Below are positions 11,473-22,481 of a stretch of DNA of 46,390 nt, in pieces. The stretch comes from an uncultured Pseudomonadota bacterium (GTDB lineage: Bacteria > Pseudomonadota > Gammaproteobacteria > Methylococcales > Methylomonadaceae), in contig CAIQZX010000179.1 in assembly GCA_903876445.1 (NCBI GenBank), positions 1 to 46,390 of the forward strand. Reading direction: 5' to 3'. Within the stretch, counting starts at the first letter, position 1. Each line of letters starts with the position of its first letter. Under the pieces are notes generated by a model. It had not been told where the DNA came from. It did no database searches and was given only the letters and a program-made list of their open reading frames with translations. Both the position numbers and the translations under genes were made by a program.

Positions 11473-11741
11473 CCGTGCGAAATTCCCCACCCAGAGCTGA
11501 TAGGCTTGGGTGCCGATGGATAGCACTCCTTCCGCGAAGCGGCTTTTGATTTTCTTATTCATACTGTAAAGTTCCTATGCGCTTACATTGTTAGTCATCG
11601 AAAACCAGAGATTAACAATGTGTGAAAAAGCAAACCTATTTGCAATCTAAACCAATCATAGTTGGATTGTGCAACCAAATTTGAGGCGGCAGGTTCTGTC
11701 GTGACCGTAAAGCGTCCCCATCTTCTAAACGGGTCAAAGCT
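11473..11741 (-). repeat. 269-bp dispersed repeat, copy 2 (inverted relative to copy 1)
   Basis: Reverse complement aligns over its whole length with 2290-2558, with scattered substitutions and small indels. Confidence 0.88.
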
Positions 11742-11827
11742 CGTGGAGATGCGAAAGGTGCTGATATTCTCAATTCGGGTCAGTCGAAGCCACCACTAGA
11801 ACACGATAGCGTTTAATGGTTGGTATT

Positions 11828-13537
11828 TCACGAATTTAGTTCTGATGGAATCGGAAATAACAATTTAAACGCGGTACCATGTTTGAATTGACTTTGATGA
11901 GACTCAATTAAAATATGACCACCTGATTGATGTACCAGTCCACTCACCGCAGACAAACCTAATCCCGTTCCTTCACCTTGCGGTTTGGTCGTAAAAAATG
12001 GATCGAAAAGTCGTCTAATAATTTTGGGTTCAATGCCCGTACCGTTATCGGAAACGCTTAATTCAATAAAATCATCATCAATAATAGACGCACACGCCGC
12101 ACAATAATTTCTGACATTTGCTACCCTTTTTAGCGAAAAAGTAATAACGCCACCGCGTTCTTTCATCGCATCTCGCGCATTAACCGCTAAATTCGTCAGA
12201 ACTTGATGTAAATCAATGGCATCCATTTGAATGATGTCATCAATTTCCAATGATTGCTCTAATTTAATTCGACTGGTCAATGCTGGACGCAACATTGCCA
12301 ACACTTCGGCAATCACTTGCGTTGTTGGCTGAACATCTATTTTTTCTTTTGGCGTATGCTGGCGGCAATAACTCATCATTTTTGCAATCAATTCAGTCGC
12401 TCGCTGACCGGCAAAAGCAATTTGCTTGGTATTTTTTTCGAGTTCGTTTTTTAAACTTTCATCCATCAAATCATCGCTGATAAACGAATTCATGTCGTTA
12501 TAACCCAACATACACGCTAAAATGTTGTTGAAATCATGTGCAATACCAGAAGTTAATCGTCCGATACTTTCTAGTTTTTGCATGTGATTAACTTGAAGAC
12601 TCAAAATTTCATTTTCATCACGCGAAAGATTGAGTTCCGTCTCGCGTTTTTCTTTTTCCGTAATATCTTGCCATTCCGCTACCGACCCAATCCGCATCCC
12701 TTGCGTATTTATCATTGGACTGGCTTTGATGTTAATAATATGACCGCCCATCGGCACATTTGTTTCAAGTGTGGAGGTGAGATTTTTAAGTAAATCGCGC
12801 TGATGACTCGGATTTTTATGAAATAAATCGATGTTTGACCCAATTATATTTGAAACATTAAATCCCTTTATTTCGTTTCGGATTGCGAATTCTAAAGCAC
12901 TGAATAATCCAATTGCCGATGGATTTACATAAACGATTTTTCCATCGTTATCGGCAATAATTACGCCCGTACTGAGATTGTCTAAACCAACTTTAAATTG
13001 CAAAATTTCTTCATGTGCGCTGACTAGCGTTGCTTCACGTTTTTCTTTCTCGATATTTTCAATTTCCAGTTCTGCCGCGCGAGCTTCTTTTTCTATGCGC
13101 TCAATCATTCGTAATCGAAATAAATCAACAAATACTGAAACCTTACTACAAAGTATTTCCGGCAGTTCTAAACCGATAATGTAATCGACCGCGCCCAATT
13201 TATAACCATGAAGTTTCGCAAGATGTTCGACACGTTCAGCAGTCACGAAAATAATAGGCAAATGTTCAGAACAGGGTCGCTGTCTAATGATTTCTGCTGT
13301 TTCAAAACCATCCATTATTGGCATATTCACATCGAGTAGCACAACTGCAAAATCACGATTTAACAAGTGGCTTAACGCTTCTTTTCCAGAAGACGCTGTG
13401 ACAACTGTTACATCCATATTTTTTAGCATCGAGGTTAATGCCACCATTTTAGCGGGATTATCATCGACAACTAAAATGGGAATATCGATAATATATTTGC
13501 TATCTTTATTTTCAGAAATAGATGTCATATTTTTCAC
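11828..13537 (-). CDS. Response regulator receiver-PAS-histidine kinase
   Basis: 569 aa; REC (ILVVDDNPAKMVALTSML...VVLLDVNMPIMDGFE), PAS-like segment, HisKA (RLTSGIAHDFNNILACMLGY), HATPase ([30 protein letters not shown]). Confidence 0.93.
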   Translation of the reverse strand: MKNMTSISENKDSKYIIDIPILVVDDNPAKMVALTSMLKNMDVTVVTASSGKEALSHLLNRDFAVVLLDVNMPIMDGFETAEIIRQRPCSEHLPIIFVTAERVEHLAKLHGYKLGAVDYIIGLELPEILCSKVSVFVDLFRLRMIERIEKEARAAELEIENIEKEKREATLVSAHEEILQFKVGLDNLSTGVIIADNDGKIVYVNPSAIGLFSALEFAIRNEIKGFNVSNIIGSNIDLFHKNPSHQRDLLKNLTSTLETNVPMGGHIINIKASPMINTQGMRIGSVAEWQDITEKEKRETELNLSRDENEILSLQVNHMQKLESIGRLTSGIAHDFNNILACMLGYNDMNSFISDDLMDESLKNELEKNTKQIAFAGQRATELIAKMMSYCRQHTPKEKIDVQPTTQVIAEVLAMLRPALTSRIKLEQSLEIDDIIQMDAIDLHQVLTNLAVNARDAMKERGGVITFSLKRVANVRNYCAACASIIDDDFIELSVSDNGTGIEPKIIRRLFDPFFTTKPQGEGTGLGLSAVSGLVHQSGGHILIESHQSQFKHGTAFKLLFPIPSELNS

Positions 13538-16500
13538 CGAGAGAATAAAACCTGCATTAACAAAATAAGCTGTTCAAGATTTACAGGTTTACTTAAATAA
13601 TCTGACGCGCCTGATTGAATCGACTTTTCACGATCACCAGGCATGGCTTTTGCGGTTAAGGAAACGATAGGCAGCGTTTTAAATCCGGGCAAAGTACGAA
13701 TTTTTCGAGTCGTTTCGTAACCGTCCATTCCGGGCATCATGACATCCATTAAAATCAAATCGACCCCTTTCGTTTTTGTCAGCAAATTGATAGCAATAAC
13801 ACCGCTTTCTGCTGTTAATACTATGATTCCTTTGCGTTCCAATGCCGCTGTAAGTGCGAATAAGTTGCGTGGATCATCGTCAACAATCAACACGGTTTTA
13901 CCACGCAAATTACAAGCAGATTCGGCTAATCCTTCCAACATTTCACGTTTTTCTTCAGGAAGATTAGTAATAACGCTGTGTAAAAATAACGACGTTTGAT
14001 TAAGTAACTGAGAAGGCGCATCAACCGTTTTTATTAAATCTCTGATACCAGTAAGCTCGGCTAATGCGAGACGTTCCTCATCGGTAATTTCTTTACCAAT
14101 GTAGATAATCAATGGCAATCCATCCATTGTTCTATCTTTCGTCATTGTTGAAACAAATTCAACAGCACTCATATCTGGCATTTTGACTTCAAGCACCAAG
14201 CAATCAAAGAATTTTTTACGCATCAATGCTAATCCCGCCTTGCCTGATGTCGCTACTTGAATGTTGACCCCATCAACATCTAACAAAGATTTAATTTTAG
14301 CCAGTTCATCTTTGTCAGCAATTACTAACAACAAATTTTTAACTGATTTATCAATCAATTTTAGCGTTTCTACGAAGAGATTATTCAGAGCCTCAGATGT
14401 AACGGGTTTAACGAGGCACTTAAATGCGCCTTCTTTAAGACCCCAAGCGACATTATCAACGCCGCTGATTACGTCTATTGGAATGTGACGTAATTCAACG
14501 TCTTGTTTAAATATGTTTAAAATGTTCCAACCACTCATATCAGGAAGATCAACATCGAGTGTAATGGCTACGGGTTTAAATTGTCGCGCTAAAACGATGG
14601 CATCCTTCCCTTGATTAGCAATTATACCTTTTAAGCCTTTTGCACGCGCGACACCTAAGAGTATTCTTGCAAACGACATATCATCTTCAATAATTAACAA
14701 TGTGCGGTCACTCGACTGAATGATGTCGCGGTCATCCTCATTATTTTTTACACTCTGATCAACGCTACTTGAATGGGTTGGATAGTTTGAATGACTTGAA
14801 TGATCAGCATTGCTTGTATGAACGACATGACTTAAAGCCACTGGTGCAACAGGACGTTCTGCCGGCATCTGCGGCACATCAATCGCGGCACGCGGATAAT
14901 AATTTGATGTGGAATCTAATTCATCATAATTACTTTTTGGCACATACAACACGAACGTACTTCCGTCTGTGCTGCTCTGTTCTAATTTAAGCTCACCGCC
15001 CAATAATATGGCAATTTCACGACTGATTGATAATCCTAAGCCGGTACCACCAAATTTACGCGCTGTACTACCGTCGCCTTGTTGGAAGGCTTCAAAAATA
15101 ATGCGTTGTTTATCTTTAGCAATACCAATTCCGGTATCTTCGACACTAAAGCTAAATACTTGCTTCGCACGATTAAGGTTTTGATTGTCTTCACTCCAGC
15201 CTTTATAAGCGATAGATACATCAACCGTAACACTGCCTTTTTCTGTGAATTTAAAGGCGTTTGAAAGCAAGTTTTTCAAAACTTGTAGTAGTCGTTTTTC
15301 ATCCGTTACGATGTTTATAGGTAAATCACGGCTAAAACTCACATGAAAACCGAGTCCTTTTCTTTGCGCGAGATGACGAAAAGTGCGTTCAACCTGTTCC
15401 GCTATCGTATCAAATGGAACGGTTGCCATTTCTAAAGAAACAGTCCCAGATTCAATTTTAGACAAATCAAGAATTTCGTTAATGAGCGATAACAAATCTT
15501 CGCCTGCGCCACGAATCGTTTTCGCAAATTCGATTTCTTGATTATCAAGATGTCCTTGTGGATTTTCTGCTAGTTGTTGCGCGAGAATTAACAAACTATT
15601 CAACGGAGTCCGTAATTCATGCGACATATTAGATAAGAATTCGGATTTATATTTTGATGTGAGTGAAAGTTGCGCGGCTTTTTCTTCGACAGCGGTTTTT
15701 GCTTGTTCAATTTCACGGCTTTTCATTTCAACTGTCACTTTTTGCTCTTCGAGTAATCGCGCTTTGATTTCCAACTCTTCGTTGGTTTGGCGCAATTCTT
15801 CTTGTTGACCTTGTAATTCTTCTGCAAGTGATTGAGATTGTTTTAACAAATCCTCAGTTCGAGTATTTACTTCAACGGTGTTAATAACTACACCGATTGA
15901 TTCGGCGAGCTGATCAAGAAATGCTTGATGAATAACGGAATAACGTTCAAACGATGCTAATTCGATAACGGCTTTAACTTTTCCTTCAAATAAAACGGGC
16001 AATACGACGATATTTAACGGTGTCGCTTCACCTAACCCCGAAGTGATTTGAACATAATCATCAGGAACATTAGTTAATAAAATGCGTTGTTTTTCGTAGG
16101 CGCATTGTCCAACTAAACCTTCACCAATTTTCCATTCGGTGCTGAGATTTTTGCGTTCTTTGTAAGCGTAAGCGGCAATCATGTGAAGTCGCGCGACACT
16201 GTCTTGTGATTCAATAATGATATAGAACACACCATGATGAGCGTTCACAAGCGGCGCAAGTTCAGATAGCACCGATTTTGATACCGTAACTAAATCGCGT
16301 TGACCTTGTAATACACGAGTGAATTTAGTGAGGTTTGTTTTCAGCCAATCTTGTTCCGCATTTTGGCGCGTAGTTTCACGCAAATTACGAATCATCTCGT
16401 TTACATTGTCTTTCAGTTCTGATACTTCGCCACGAGCCTCAACCGAAACAGAGCGACTTAAATCGCCTTTTGTCACGGCTGTTGCTACCGCCGCAATAGC

Positions 16501-18768
16501 GCGTACTTGGGAGGTTAAATTCGCGGCGAGTTGATTTACGTTATCCGTTAAATCTAACCACGTTCCTGACGCGCCGGGGACGTTTGCTTGTCCGCCTAAA
16601 CGCCCTTCAACCCCTACTTCCCTCGCCACGGTAGTGACTTGATCAGCAAACAAACCGAGCGTTTCCGTCATTCCGTTGATGGTGTAAGCAAGTTCTGCGA
16701 TTTCGCCTTTAGCTTCTAAAGTTAAGCGTTGTTTCAAATCCCCGTTCGCTACCGCCGTCACAACTTTAGCGATACCTCGCACTTGGTTGGTCAAATTGGA
16801 AGCCATCATATTTACGTTGTCGGTCAAATCTTTCCATGTTCCCGACGCGCCGCGCACTTGCGCTTGACCACCTAATTTTCCGTCCGTTCCCACTTCTCGC
16901 GCTACCCGTGTTACCTCTGCCGCAAAACCATTGAGCTGATCCACCATCGTATTTACGGTGTTTTTCAATTCTAAAATTTCGCCTTTAACATCAACGGTAA
17001 CTTTTTTACCCAAATCACCGTTCGCCACCGCTGTCGTTACTAACGCGATATTTCGTACTTGCGAGGTTAAATTAGATGCCAACATATTCACCGATTCGGT
17101 TAAATCTTTCCACGTTCCCGAAACGCCGGTGACATACGCTTGACTACCTAAACGTCCTTCCATACCTACTTCACGCGCCACCCTTGTTACTTCTGAAGCG
17201 AACGCGCGGAGCTGATCTACCATGGTGTTAATGGTTTCTTTAAGTTGTAAGAATTCCCCACGAACATCGACCGTAATTTTGCGTGACAAATCCCCGTTCG
17301 CCACCGCTACCGTTACTTCTGCGATATTCCGAACTTGTCCTGTTAGGTTTGATGCCATAAGATTTACGTTGTCGGTCAGTTCTTTCCACGTTCCACCTAC
17401 GCCCGAAACGTCAGCTTGTCCGCCGAGTTTTCCTTCTGAACCTACCTCACGCGCCACCCTTGTTACTTCCGATGCAAACGTCGCGAGCTGATCAACCATA
17501 GTGTTGATGGTTTCTTTGAGTTGTAAAATTTCGCCTTGCGCTTCAACCGTGATTTTTTTGCCCAAATCACCACTCGCCACAGCGGTGGTCACTTGCGCGA
17601 TATTTCGCACCTGACCGGTTAAATTTGCCGCCATCGAATTTACGCTATTCGTTAAATCCTTCCACGTTCCCGCGACACCCGGTACAGCCGCTTGACCACC
17701 TAAAATTCCTTCTGTTCCTACTTCTCGCGCCACCCGCGTTACTTCAGATGCGAACGTTGAAAGCTGATCAACCATTATGTTGATCGTATTTTTCAACTCC
17801 AACATTTCGCCTTTAACTTCTATAGTGATTTGTTTGCTCAAATCCCCCTTCGCTACTGCCGTTGTAACTTGTGCGATGCTTCGAACTTGAACCGTAAGAT
17901 TCGCCGCAAGCGTGTTCACGTTATCGGTTAATTCTTTCCAAGTTCCTTCCACGCCTGGCACATTTCCTTGCCCGCCAAGTTTTCCTTCCGAACCTACTTC
18001 CCGTGCCACCCGTGTCACCTCCGATGCAAATATCGAAAGTTGATCTACCATAGTGTTAATGGTTTCTTTTAACTCTAAAATTTCACCTTGTGCGTCAACA
18101 ATAATTTTTTTACTTAAATCACCTTGCGCTACAGCGGTAGTTACTTGGGCGATATTTCGCACTTGACCGGTTAAGTTTGCCGCCATTGAATTTACGCTGT
18201 CGGTCAAGTCACGCCAAGTTCCCGTTGCACCGGGTACAACTGCTTGTCCGCCAAGTTTTCCTTCTGAACCTACTTCCCGCGCAACCCTTGTTACTTCTGA
18301 AGCAAATGTTCCTAAGCGATCAACGGTGGTATTAACTAAATTTGCATATTTAGCGAATTGCCCTTCGAGTTTTCGACCACCTACTTCTGTTGCCACACGC
18401 TGCGATAAATCACCGATTGAAATTGCACCGACTACACGCACAACTTCATCCATCGGCGCAAGTAAATCATCAATCAAACGATTCATCGCATCCGATTGAG
18501 CCATCCATGCACCCTGAAGATTCGTAGTCGTAAATCGAGAATCGATTTTTCCTTCTTTGCCAACTTGATGTGAAATGCGCTCAAAATCACGAGTATTGCG
18601 CTCATTCATATCCATGATTTGATTTACCATATCAGCAACTTTGCCAGATAAACCAACTAAATCATTTGGCATTCGCATCGAAAAGTCGCCGCGATGAAGT
18701 GCGGTTAGCACTACCAGTAAACTTTTTTGGTCTAGCATTTCATCGGTATTATTATGTGTTGCAGTCAT
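13534..18768 (-). CDS. Giant HAMP-array hybrid histidine kinase (tandem HAMPs-GAF-HisKA-HATPase-3x REC)
   Basis: 1744 aa; seven 92-aa repeats with [61 protein letters not shown]; GAF-like region; HisKA ([18 protein letters not shown]); HATPase ([15 protein letters not shown]); three REC domains ([35 protein letters not shown]). Confidence 0.94.
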   Translation of the reverse strand: MTATHNNTDEMLDQKSLLVVLTALHRGDFSMRMPNDLVGLSGKVADMVNQIMDMNERNTRDFERISHQVGKEGKIDSRFTTTNLQGAWMAQSDAMNRLIDDLLAPMDEVVRVVGAISIGDLSQRVATEVGGRKLEGQFAKYANLVNTTVDRLGTFASEVTRVAREVGSEGKLGGQAVVPGATGTWRDLTDSVNSMAANLTGQVRNIAQVTTAVAQGDLSKKIIVDAQGEILELKETINTMVDQLSIFASEVTRVAREVGSEGKLGGQGNVPGVEGTWKELTDNVNTLAANLTVQVRSIAQVTTAVAKGDLSKQITIEVKGEMLELKNTINIMVDQLSTFASEVTRVAREVGTEGILGGQAAVPGVAGTWKDLTNSVNSMAANLTGQVRNIAQVTTAVASGDLGKKITVEAQGEILQLKETINTMVDQLATFASEVTRVAREVGSEGKLGGQADVSGVGGTWKELTDNVNLMASNLTGQVRNIAEVTVAVANGDLSRKITVDVRGEFLQLKETINTMVDQLRAFASEVTRVAREVGMEGRLGSQAYVTGVSGTWKDLTESVNMLASNLTSQVRNIALVTTAVANGDLGKKVTVDVKGEILELKNTVNTMVDQLNGFAAEVTRVAREVGTDGKLGGQAQVRGASGTWKDLTDNVNMMASNLTNQVRGIAKVVTAVANGDLKQRLTLEAKGEIAELAYTINGMTETLGLFADQVTTVAREVGVEGRLGGQANVPGASGTWLDLTDNVNQLAANLTSQVRAIAAVATAVTKGDLSRSVSVEARGEVSELKDNVNEMIRNLRETTRQNAEQDWLKTNLTKFTRVLQGQRDLVTVSKSVLSELAPLVNAHHGVFYIIIESQDSVARLHMIAAYAYKERKNLSTEWKIGEGLVGQCAYEKQRILLTNVPDDYVQITSGLGEATPLNIVVLPVLFEGKVKAVIELASFERYSVIHQAFLDQLAESIGVVINTVEVNTRTEDLLKQSQSLAEELQGQQEELRQTNEELEIKARLLEEQKVTVEMKSREIEQAKTAVEEKAAQLSLTSKYKSEFLSNMSHELRTPLNSLLILAQQLAENPQGHLDNQEIEFAKTIRGAGEDLLSLINEILDLSKIESGTVSLEMATVPFDTIAEQVERTFRHLAQRKGLGFHVSFSRDLPINIVTDEKRLLQVLKNLLSNAFKFTEKGSVTVDVSIAYKGWSEDNQNLNRAKQVFSFSVEDTGIGIAKDKQRIIFEAFQQGDGSTARKFGGTGLGLSISREIAILLGGELKLEQSSTDGSTFVLYVPKSNYDELDSTSNYYPRAAIDVPQMPAERPVAPVALSHVVHTSNADHSSHSNYPTHSSSVDQSVKNNEDDRDIIQSSDRTLLIIEDDMSFARILLGVARAKGLKGIIANQGKDAIVLARQFKPVAITLDVDLPDMSGWNILNIFKQDVELRHIPIDVISGVDNVAWGLKEGAFKCLVKPVTSEALNNLFVETLKLIDKSVKNLLLVIADKDELAKIKSLLDVDGVNIQVATSGKAGLALMRKKFFDCLVLEVKMPDMSAVEFVSTMTKDRTMDGLPLIIYIGKEITDEERLALAELTGIRDLIKTVDAPSQLLNQTSLFLHSVITNLPEEKREMLEGLAESACNLRGKTVLIVDDDPRNLFALTAALERKGIIVLTAESGVIAINLLTKTKGVDLILMDVMMPGMDGYETTRKIRTLPGFKTLPIVSLTAKAMPGDREKSIQSGASDYLSKPVNLEQLILLMQVLFSR
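16400..18300 (-). repeat. Intragenic tandem repeat, about 276-bp period (7 units), encoding the HAMP array
   Basis: Counting residues from one REVG to the next gives 92 aa (276 bp). Seven REVG anchors were found in the ORF. Confidence 0.9.
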
Positions 18769-18881
18769 GGTTTTTTGGCTCCAAAGGCTATGAAATAAGT
18801 GTTATCAGCGAAAATAATAGGAATTTAGCGCAAGATTCAGGGCGAAATTAAAAAAGTGTCGCCCCAAAAATTTTTTTTGTT

Positions 18882-20546
18882 TTAAACCACCGCATTCAAC
18901 GCATGAACGGATAAACTTCCACGTCCGTCTTCGGTAATTTCGTCATCGCTGATTTTGAAATTATCCACTTTCATTGTGAGATATTTGTCGAAATAGGCTT
19001 TTAAATCTTTTTCAATAGATTTGTCGTAATCAGGTTTGACGATATGCGTCGTTCCCCATTTCGTGTGAACCACTTTGCCATCAATCACTACGACTTCGCC
19101 ATCTTTGAAAACATAATCCGGTTTTTCAAACATTTTTTGACGGTCAACATCATCGGTATAAACCGTAATATCCGCCCAATTTCCTGCACTCAAACCACCA
19201 CGATTTTGCAAACCAATCAATTTTGCTGCGCCCGCTCGCGTCATAATCGCAATTTCTTGCAACGTGTATTCACGTTCAATCGAGGCTAATGTTGTCATTT
19301 TTTGCGCTTCGGGATGAATCGTAGACAACACGTCATTTCTAAACGTTCTATCCATTAACAACCGAATCAAATGCGGATAACTGGTAAATGGCGCACCGTT
19401 CGGATGGTCAGTCGTTAAGAAAATTCGCCACGGATCATCAACGAGCAAAAACGTTTCCAACCCAATCGCCCACTGCAACGCATTCACAAAATTTTGGTCT
19501 TTGTATTTGAACGGCACCACGCCACAACCCGCGTCGCATTCAATATCCATCGTTACCCATTTTTGTGGGCTGGCGAATTTATTGTTAGCGTGTTGACGCA
19601 TATTGTCGCCCGATGCCGTCACGGTTTGACCGAACAAAATTTGCCCCACGTCAATAGTGATATTTTTATTTTTATTCACCGCTTCGGCAACTCGCGCTGC
19701 GCCTGACGAAAACTTAAAATCGCCTTCCGTTCCGTAACTGTGGAATTGAATATGCGTTAAGTGCATCGGCAAACCGCCAATGCCTTGAATGGTATCAAGC
19801 GTGGTTTCGATATTTCCTGGAACACCCAAATTACAACCGTGAACGTGTAACGGATGTGAAACACCAATTTCTTTCACCGCTGTTGCTAAAACTTGCAAAA
19901 TTTGACGCGGTGTCACGCCGTAATGCGAATTTTGTTCGTCCAAATCGAGTTTGCGTTGATTGAATTTAAACGCATTGATGCCGCCAGGATTCACGACTTT
20001 TACGCCAATCGCTTTTGCGGCATTCATTGTCCAGGCAACGTAATCGTTAATCGCTTTTTGGTCTTTTTTTGCCGTCAGCATTCGCAACAGAAAATCGTCA
20101 CTGCCCAACATGACATAACCGCCTTTGTCCAAAATAGGAATATCGCCCATTTCCATGTGTGCTTGGCGTGCATTTATTGGTAACAAAGCAGGTTCAAAAC
20201 CAGCGGTATAGCCCATTTCAGCGTAACGATAACCCGTAATAAACGTACTTGGTGCCGCGTGTCCACAACCTGAACGACAAATGTGTGTATGTGCAACAGG
20301 ATCGTTGCGGTGGTCTTCGGGTAAAAGTGTGCGAGCGATATTGCCTTTGCCGCCGCCGATGTGTGTGTGCATATCGATTGCACCGGACATCACGACTTTG
20401 CCTTTTAAATCGTATTCTTTATCGACTTGAAATTCACCAATCGGTTTATCGATGATTTTGCCACTTTGAACGTAAATATCTTGTTTAATACCATCAACAC
20501 CGCTTGCTGGGTCGTAGACAGTGCCACCTGTTAATCTGATTAACAT
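18882..20546 (-). CDS. fhcA: Formyltransferase/hydrolase complex subunit A (formylmethanofuran dehydrogenase subunit A-like)
   Basis: 554 aa amidohydrolase-type protein: GAIDMHTHIGGGKGNIAR, NPGGINAFKFN, HLTHIQFHSYGTEGDFKFSSGA, FLTTDHPNGAPFTSYPHLIRLLMDR. Confidence 0.93.
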   Translation of the reverse strand: MLIRLTGGTVYDPASGVDGIKQDIYVQSGKIIDKPIGEFQVDKEYDLKGKVVMSGAIDMHTHIGGGKGNIARTLLPEDHRNDPVAHTHICRSGCGHAAPSTFITGYRYAEMGYTAGFEPALLPINARQAHMEMGDIPILDKGGYVMLGSDDFLLRMLTAKKDQKAINDYVAWTMNAAKAIGVKVVNPGGINAFKFNQRKLDLDEQNSHYGVTPRQILQVLATAVKEIGVSHPLHVHGCNLGVPGNIETTLDTIQGIGGLPMHLTHIQFHSYGTEGDFKFSSGAARVAEAVNKNKNITIDVGQILFGQTVTASGDNMRQHANNKFASPQKWVTMDIECDAGCGVVPFKYKDQNFVNALQWAIGLETFLLVDDPWRIFLTTDHPNGAPFTSYPHLIRLLMDRTFRNDVLSTIHPEAQKMTTLASIEREYTLQEIAIMTRAGAAKLIGLQNRGGLSAGNWADITVYTDDVDRQKMFEKPDYVFKDGEVVVIDGKVVHTKWGTTHIVKPDYDKSIEKDLKAYFDKYLTMKVDNFKISDDEITEDGRGSLSVHALNAVV

Positions 20547-21814
20547 ACTGATTCCTCGCGTAAAACTTGCTCAATCGCGTTTAAAACTTCTGCTGTACTC
20601 GGCAAACCCGAATCGCGTAATTTTTTTAACCGAATTGCTACCACATTGTCTAAACGGTAAGCGTGTCCAGTATGGTCAATACCCGGTGTTCCAACAGGAA
20701 TAAACACGTCGGGTTCTTTTTCAAATGTCATCCCTGAACGCGCCACCACAATGGTTGGCAAACTGGTTTTTGGTGGCTTCGCGCCGGCGTTAAATGAATT
20801 CACCCAAATCAGCGCATCGGCTTCACCGTTGTTTAAAAGTTCGTTTGTTTCAAATAAAAACGGATCGTATTCGGGATAACCTTTTGCAAAACTGACTCGC
20901 GCTGCATAACCCGAAGTCCAACCACAAACTTGATTTGCGGTTTGGTCGCCTTCTTTTCCGCCTAATGGAAAACCTGAACAGCGTGTGGTTTCATTTAAAT
21001 TTTTAATCATTTCGGAAATTGTTTGCACAGTCAATTCAGCGTGCGAATAATTCAATGAGCCTGCTGCCCAAGTAATGACACCGTATTTAGCATTTTTTAA
21101 CTTTTCAGCAATTTCTTTCAAATTAGCAACCGGAATTCCGGCTACATTTTCAGCTTGTATTGGCTGACCCTTCACTAATGCGCGTAAAACTGTAACAACT
21201 TCGGGTAAATTTTCATTTGCACATTCAAAAATTTGCGCGGTTTTACCATTTGGTGACGTTGACGCAACGCCCGATGGTTTTGTGCCTAAATAAATAATGT
21301 CTCGGTTACTGGTGTTTTCTAAAAACATCGCTTCATTCCACAAATATTTTTCAAAAAAACGGGGCGCGAAACCTTCTAAATCTGTGCCAATAATTAACAA
21401 TACATCGCAACGATTTTTGACTTCGGCGAGTGTGGTGTTCATCCAGCCCGAATCTTGTAACGCTAAAATGTTTTTACGAGCATTGTTGAAATTCGCGTTA
21501 TCTACAACTGCGCCAACTCTATCCGCTAATGCTAATAAACCGCGCATTCCATTCACATCTGTCGCACAACCGCCGATTAAAGGAAAATTCGTATTTTTCA
21601 GCAAACTAGCCGCGTGTGAAATCGCTTCGTTTAATCCCACTTCTTTGCCGTTAATTCGTGCTTTCGTTTCGGTAATTTCGTGTTCAAACGCTGGCATATT
21701 TATCGCGCAACCATTTTCGATAACGCTAATTTTTAAACCATCAACTTTAATTGTTAAATCATCCGTACCAACACCACAAAACGGACTGGGAACTTCAAAA
21801 AATTCACTCATCAA
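20540..21814 (-). CDS. fhcB: Formyltransferase/hydrolase complex subunit B (formylmethanofuran dehydrogenase subunit B-like)
   Basis: 424 aa; PSPFCGVGTDDLTI, GGCATDVNGMRGLLALADRVGAVVDN, GFPLGGKEGDQTANQVCGWTSGYAARV. Overlaps fhcA by 7 nt. Confidence 0.92.
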   Translation of the reverse strand: MMSEFFEVPSPFCGVGTDDLTIKVDGLKISVIENGCAINMPAFEHEITETKARINGKEVGLNEAISHAASLLKNTNFPLIGGCATDVNGMRGLLALADRVGAVVDNANFNNARKNILALQDSGWMNTTLAEVKNRCDVLLIIGTDLEGFAPRFFEKYLWNEAMFLENTSNRDIIYLGTKPSGVASTSPNGKTAQIFECANENLPEVVTVLRALVKGQPIQAENVAGIPVANLKEIAEKLKNAKYGVITWAAGSLNYSHAELTVQTISEMIKNLNETTRCSGFPLGGKEGDQTANQVCGWTSGYAARVSFAKGYPEYDPFLFETNELLNNGEADALIWVNSFNAGAKPPKTSLPTIVVARSGMTFEKEPDVFIPVGTPGIDHTGHAYRLDNVVAIRLKKLRDSGLPSTAEVLNAIEQVLREESVC

Positions 21815-21823
21815 AACTGCCCT

Positions 21824-22207
21824 CTAGTCTTTTTTAATGTATTTAAAACGTGGATCTTCGGGTGTGCCTTCAAAAATGCCATCCGATTCTGTTGCTGCAT
21901 CCCACATGACAACATCTTCAATTTTCTTCGCTAACGCAAAATCTTTTTCAGTTACGCCTTTTGCGGCGTGTGTGACTAATTTCACAATTACAAACGCATA
22001 AGATACGTTTAAATCTGGATGATGCCACGCTTTTTCGGCTAAATGCCCAATCGTATTAACGACCATTAACGTCGATTTCCAGCCGCTGGTTTTAATTTTT
22101 CGGCGAATCCAGCCATTTTCATAATTCCAATTTGGCAATTCCGCTTCTAAGCGCGTTTGAATTTCAGATTCACTTAACGCGGGGTGGTGGGTTGTTTCTT
22201 CTACCAT
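21824..22207 (-). CDS. Pterin-4a-carbinolamine dehydratase-like protein with C-terminal extension
   Basis: MVEETTHHPALSESEIQTRLEAELPNWNYENGWIRRKIKTSGWKSTLMVVNTIGHLAEKAWHHPDLNVSYAFVIVKLVTHAAKGVTEKDFALAKKIE. The H-H-P-D motif is clear. Start trimmed to ATG at 22207. Confidence 0.92.
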   Translation of the reverse strand: MVEETTHHPALSESEIQTRLEAELPNWNYENGWIRRKIKTSGWKSTLMVVNTIGHLAEKAWHHPDLNVSYAFVIVKLVTHAAKGVTEKDFALAKKIEDVVMWDAATESDGIFEGTPEDPRFKYIKKD

Positions 22208-22481
22208 AAATTTCTCCACATTATTTTTGTGAGTGCATTTCATGCTTGCTTTTCGTAAATTTAAAACCGCTTTTATCCCCGACAAATACAAACAAAAGGG
22301 AATTCTACACACTGAAACTAAAAATCGAAAGCAGCTTTCATCAGAAAGAGTGCTATCCCACTCTATCGAAATCAGAGATTCTGGATGCAAAATTTCGCAC
22401 TGTAAGTTAAATCACAGTAAGTTAAAAACTTTAAATGATTTAAAATCATTTTTTACCACTCAATTAGATAAAAAAACCGTC

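Noticed and set aside
11742-11827. Residual sequence between repeat copy 2 and the kinase stop as a gene fragment (IREIPTIKRYRVLVVASTDPN)
   Set aside because: Too short and not recognisable; may be an old element or gene scar but cannot be supported.
16400-18300. Regular about 276-bp DNA periodicity considered as a CRISPR or satellite array
   Set aside because: Period is too long for CRISPR and it is fully explained by in-frame HAMP repeats of the kinase.
22208-22390. N-terminal extension of the carbinolamine dehydratase-like ORF
   Set aside because: Extension overlaps the divergent epmB upstream region and lacks conservation; the internal ATG at 22207 begins a standard family N-terminus.
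22233-22481. N-terminal 83-aa extension of the EpmB ORF
   Set aside because: EpmB proteins start near the MTLNWQTQLSHAF segment; the upstream part looks like translated intergenic DNA.
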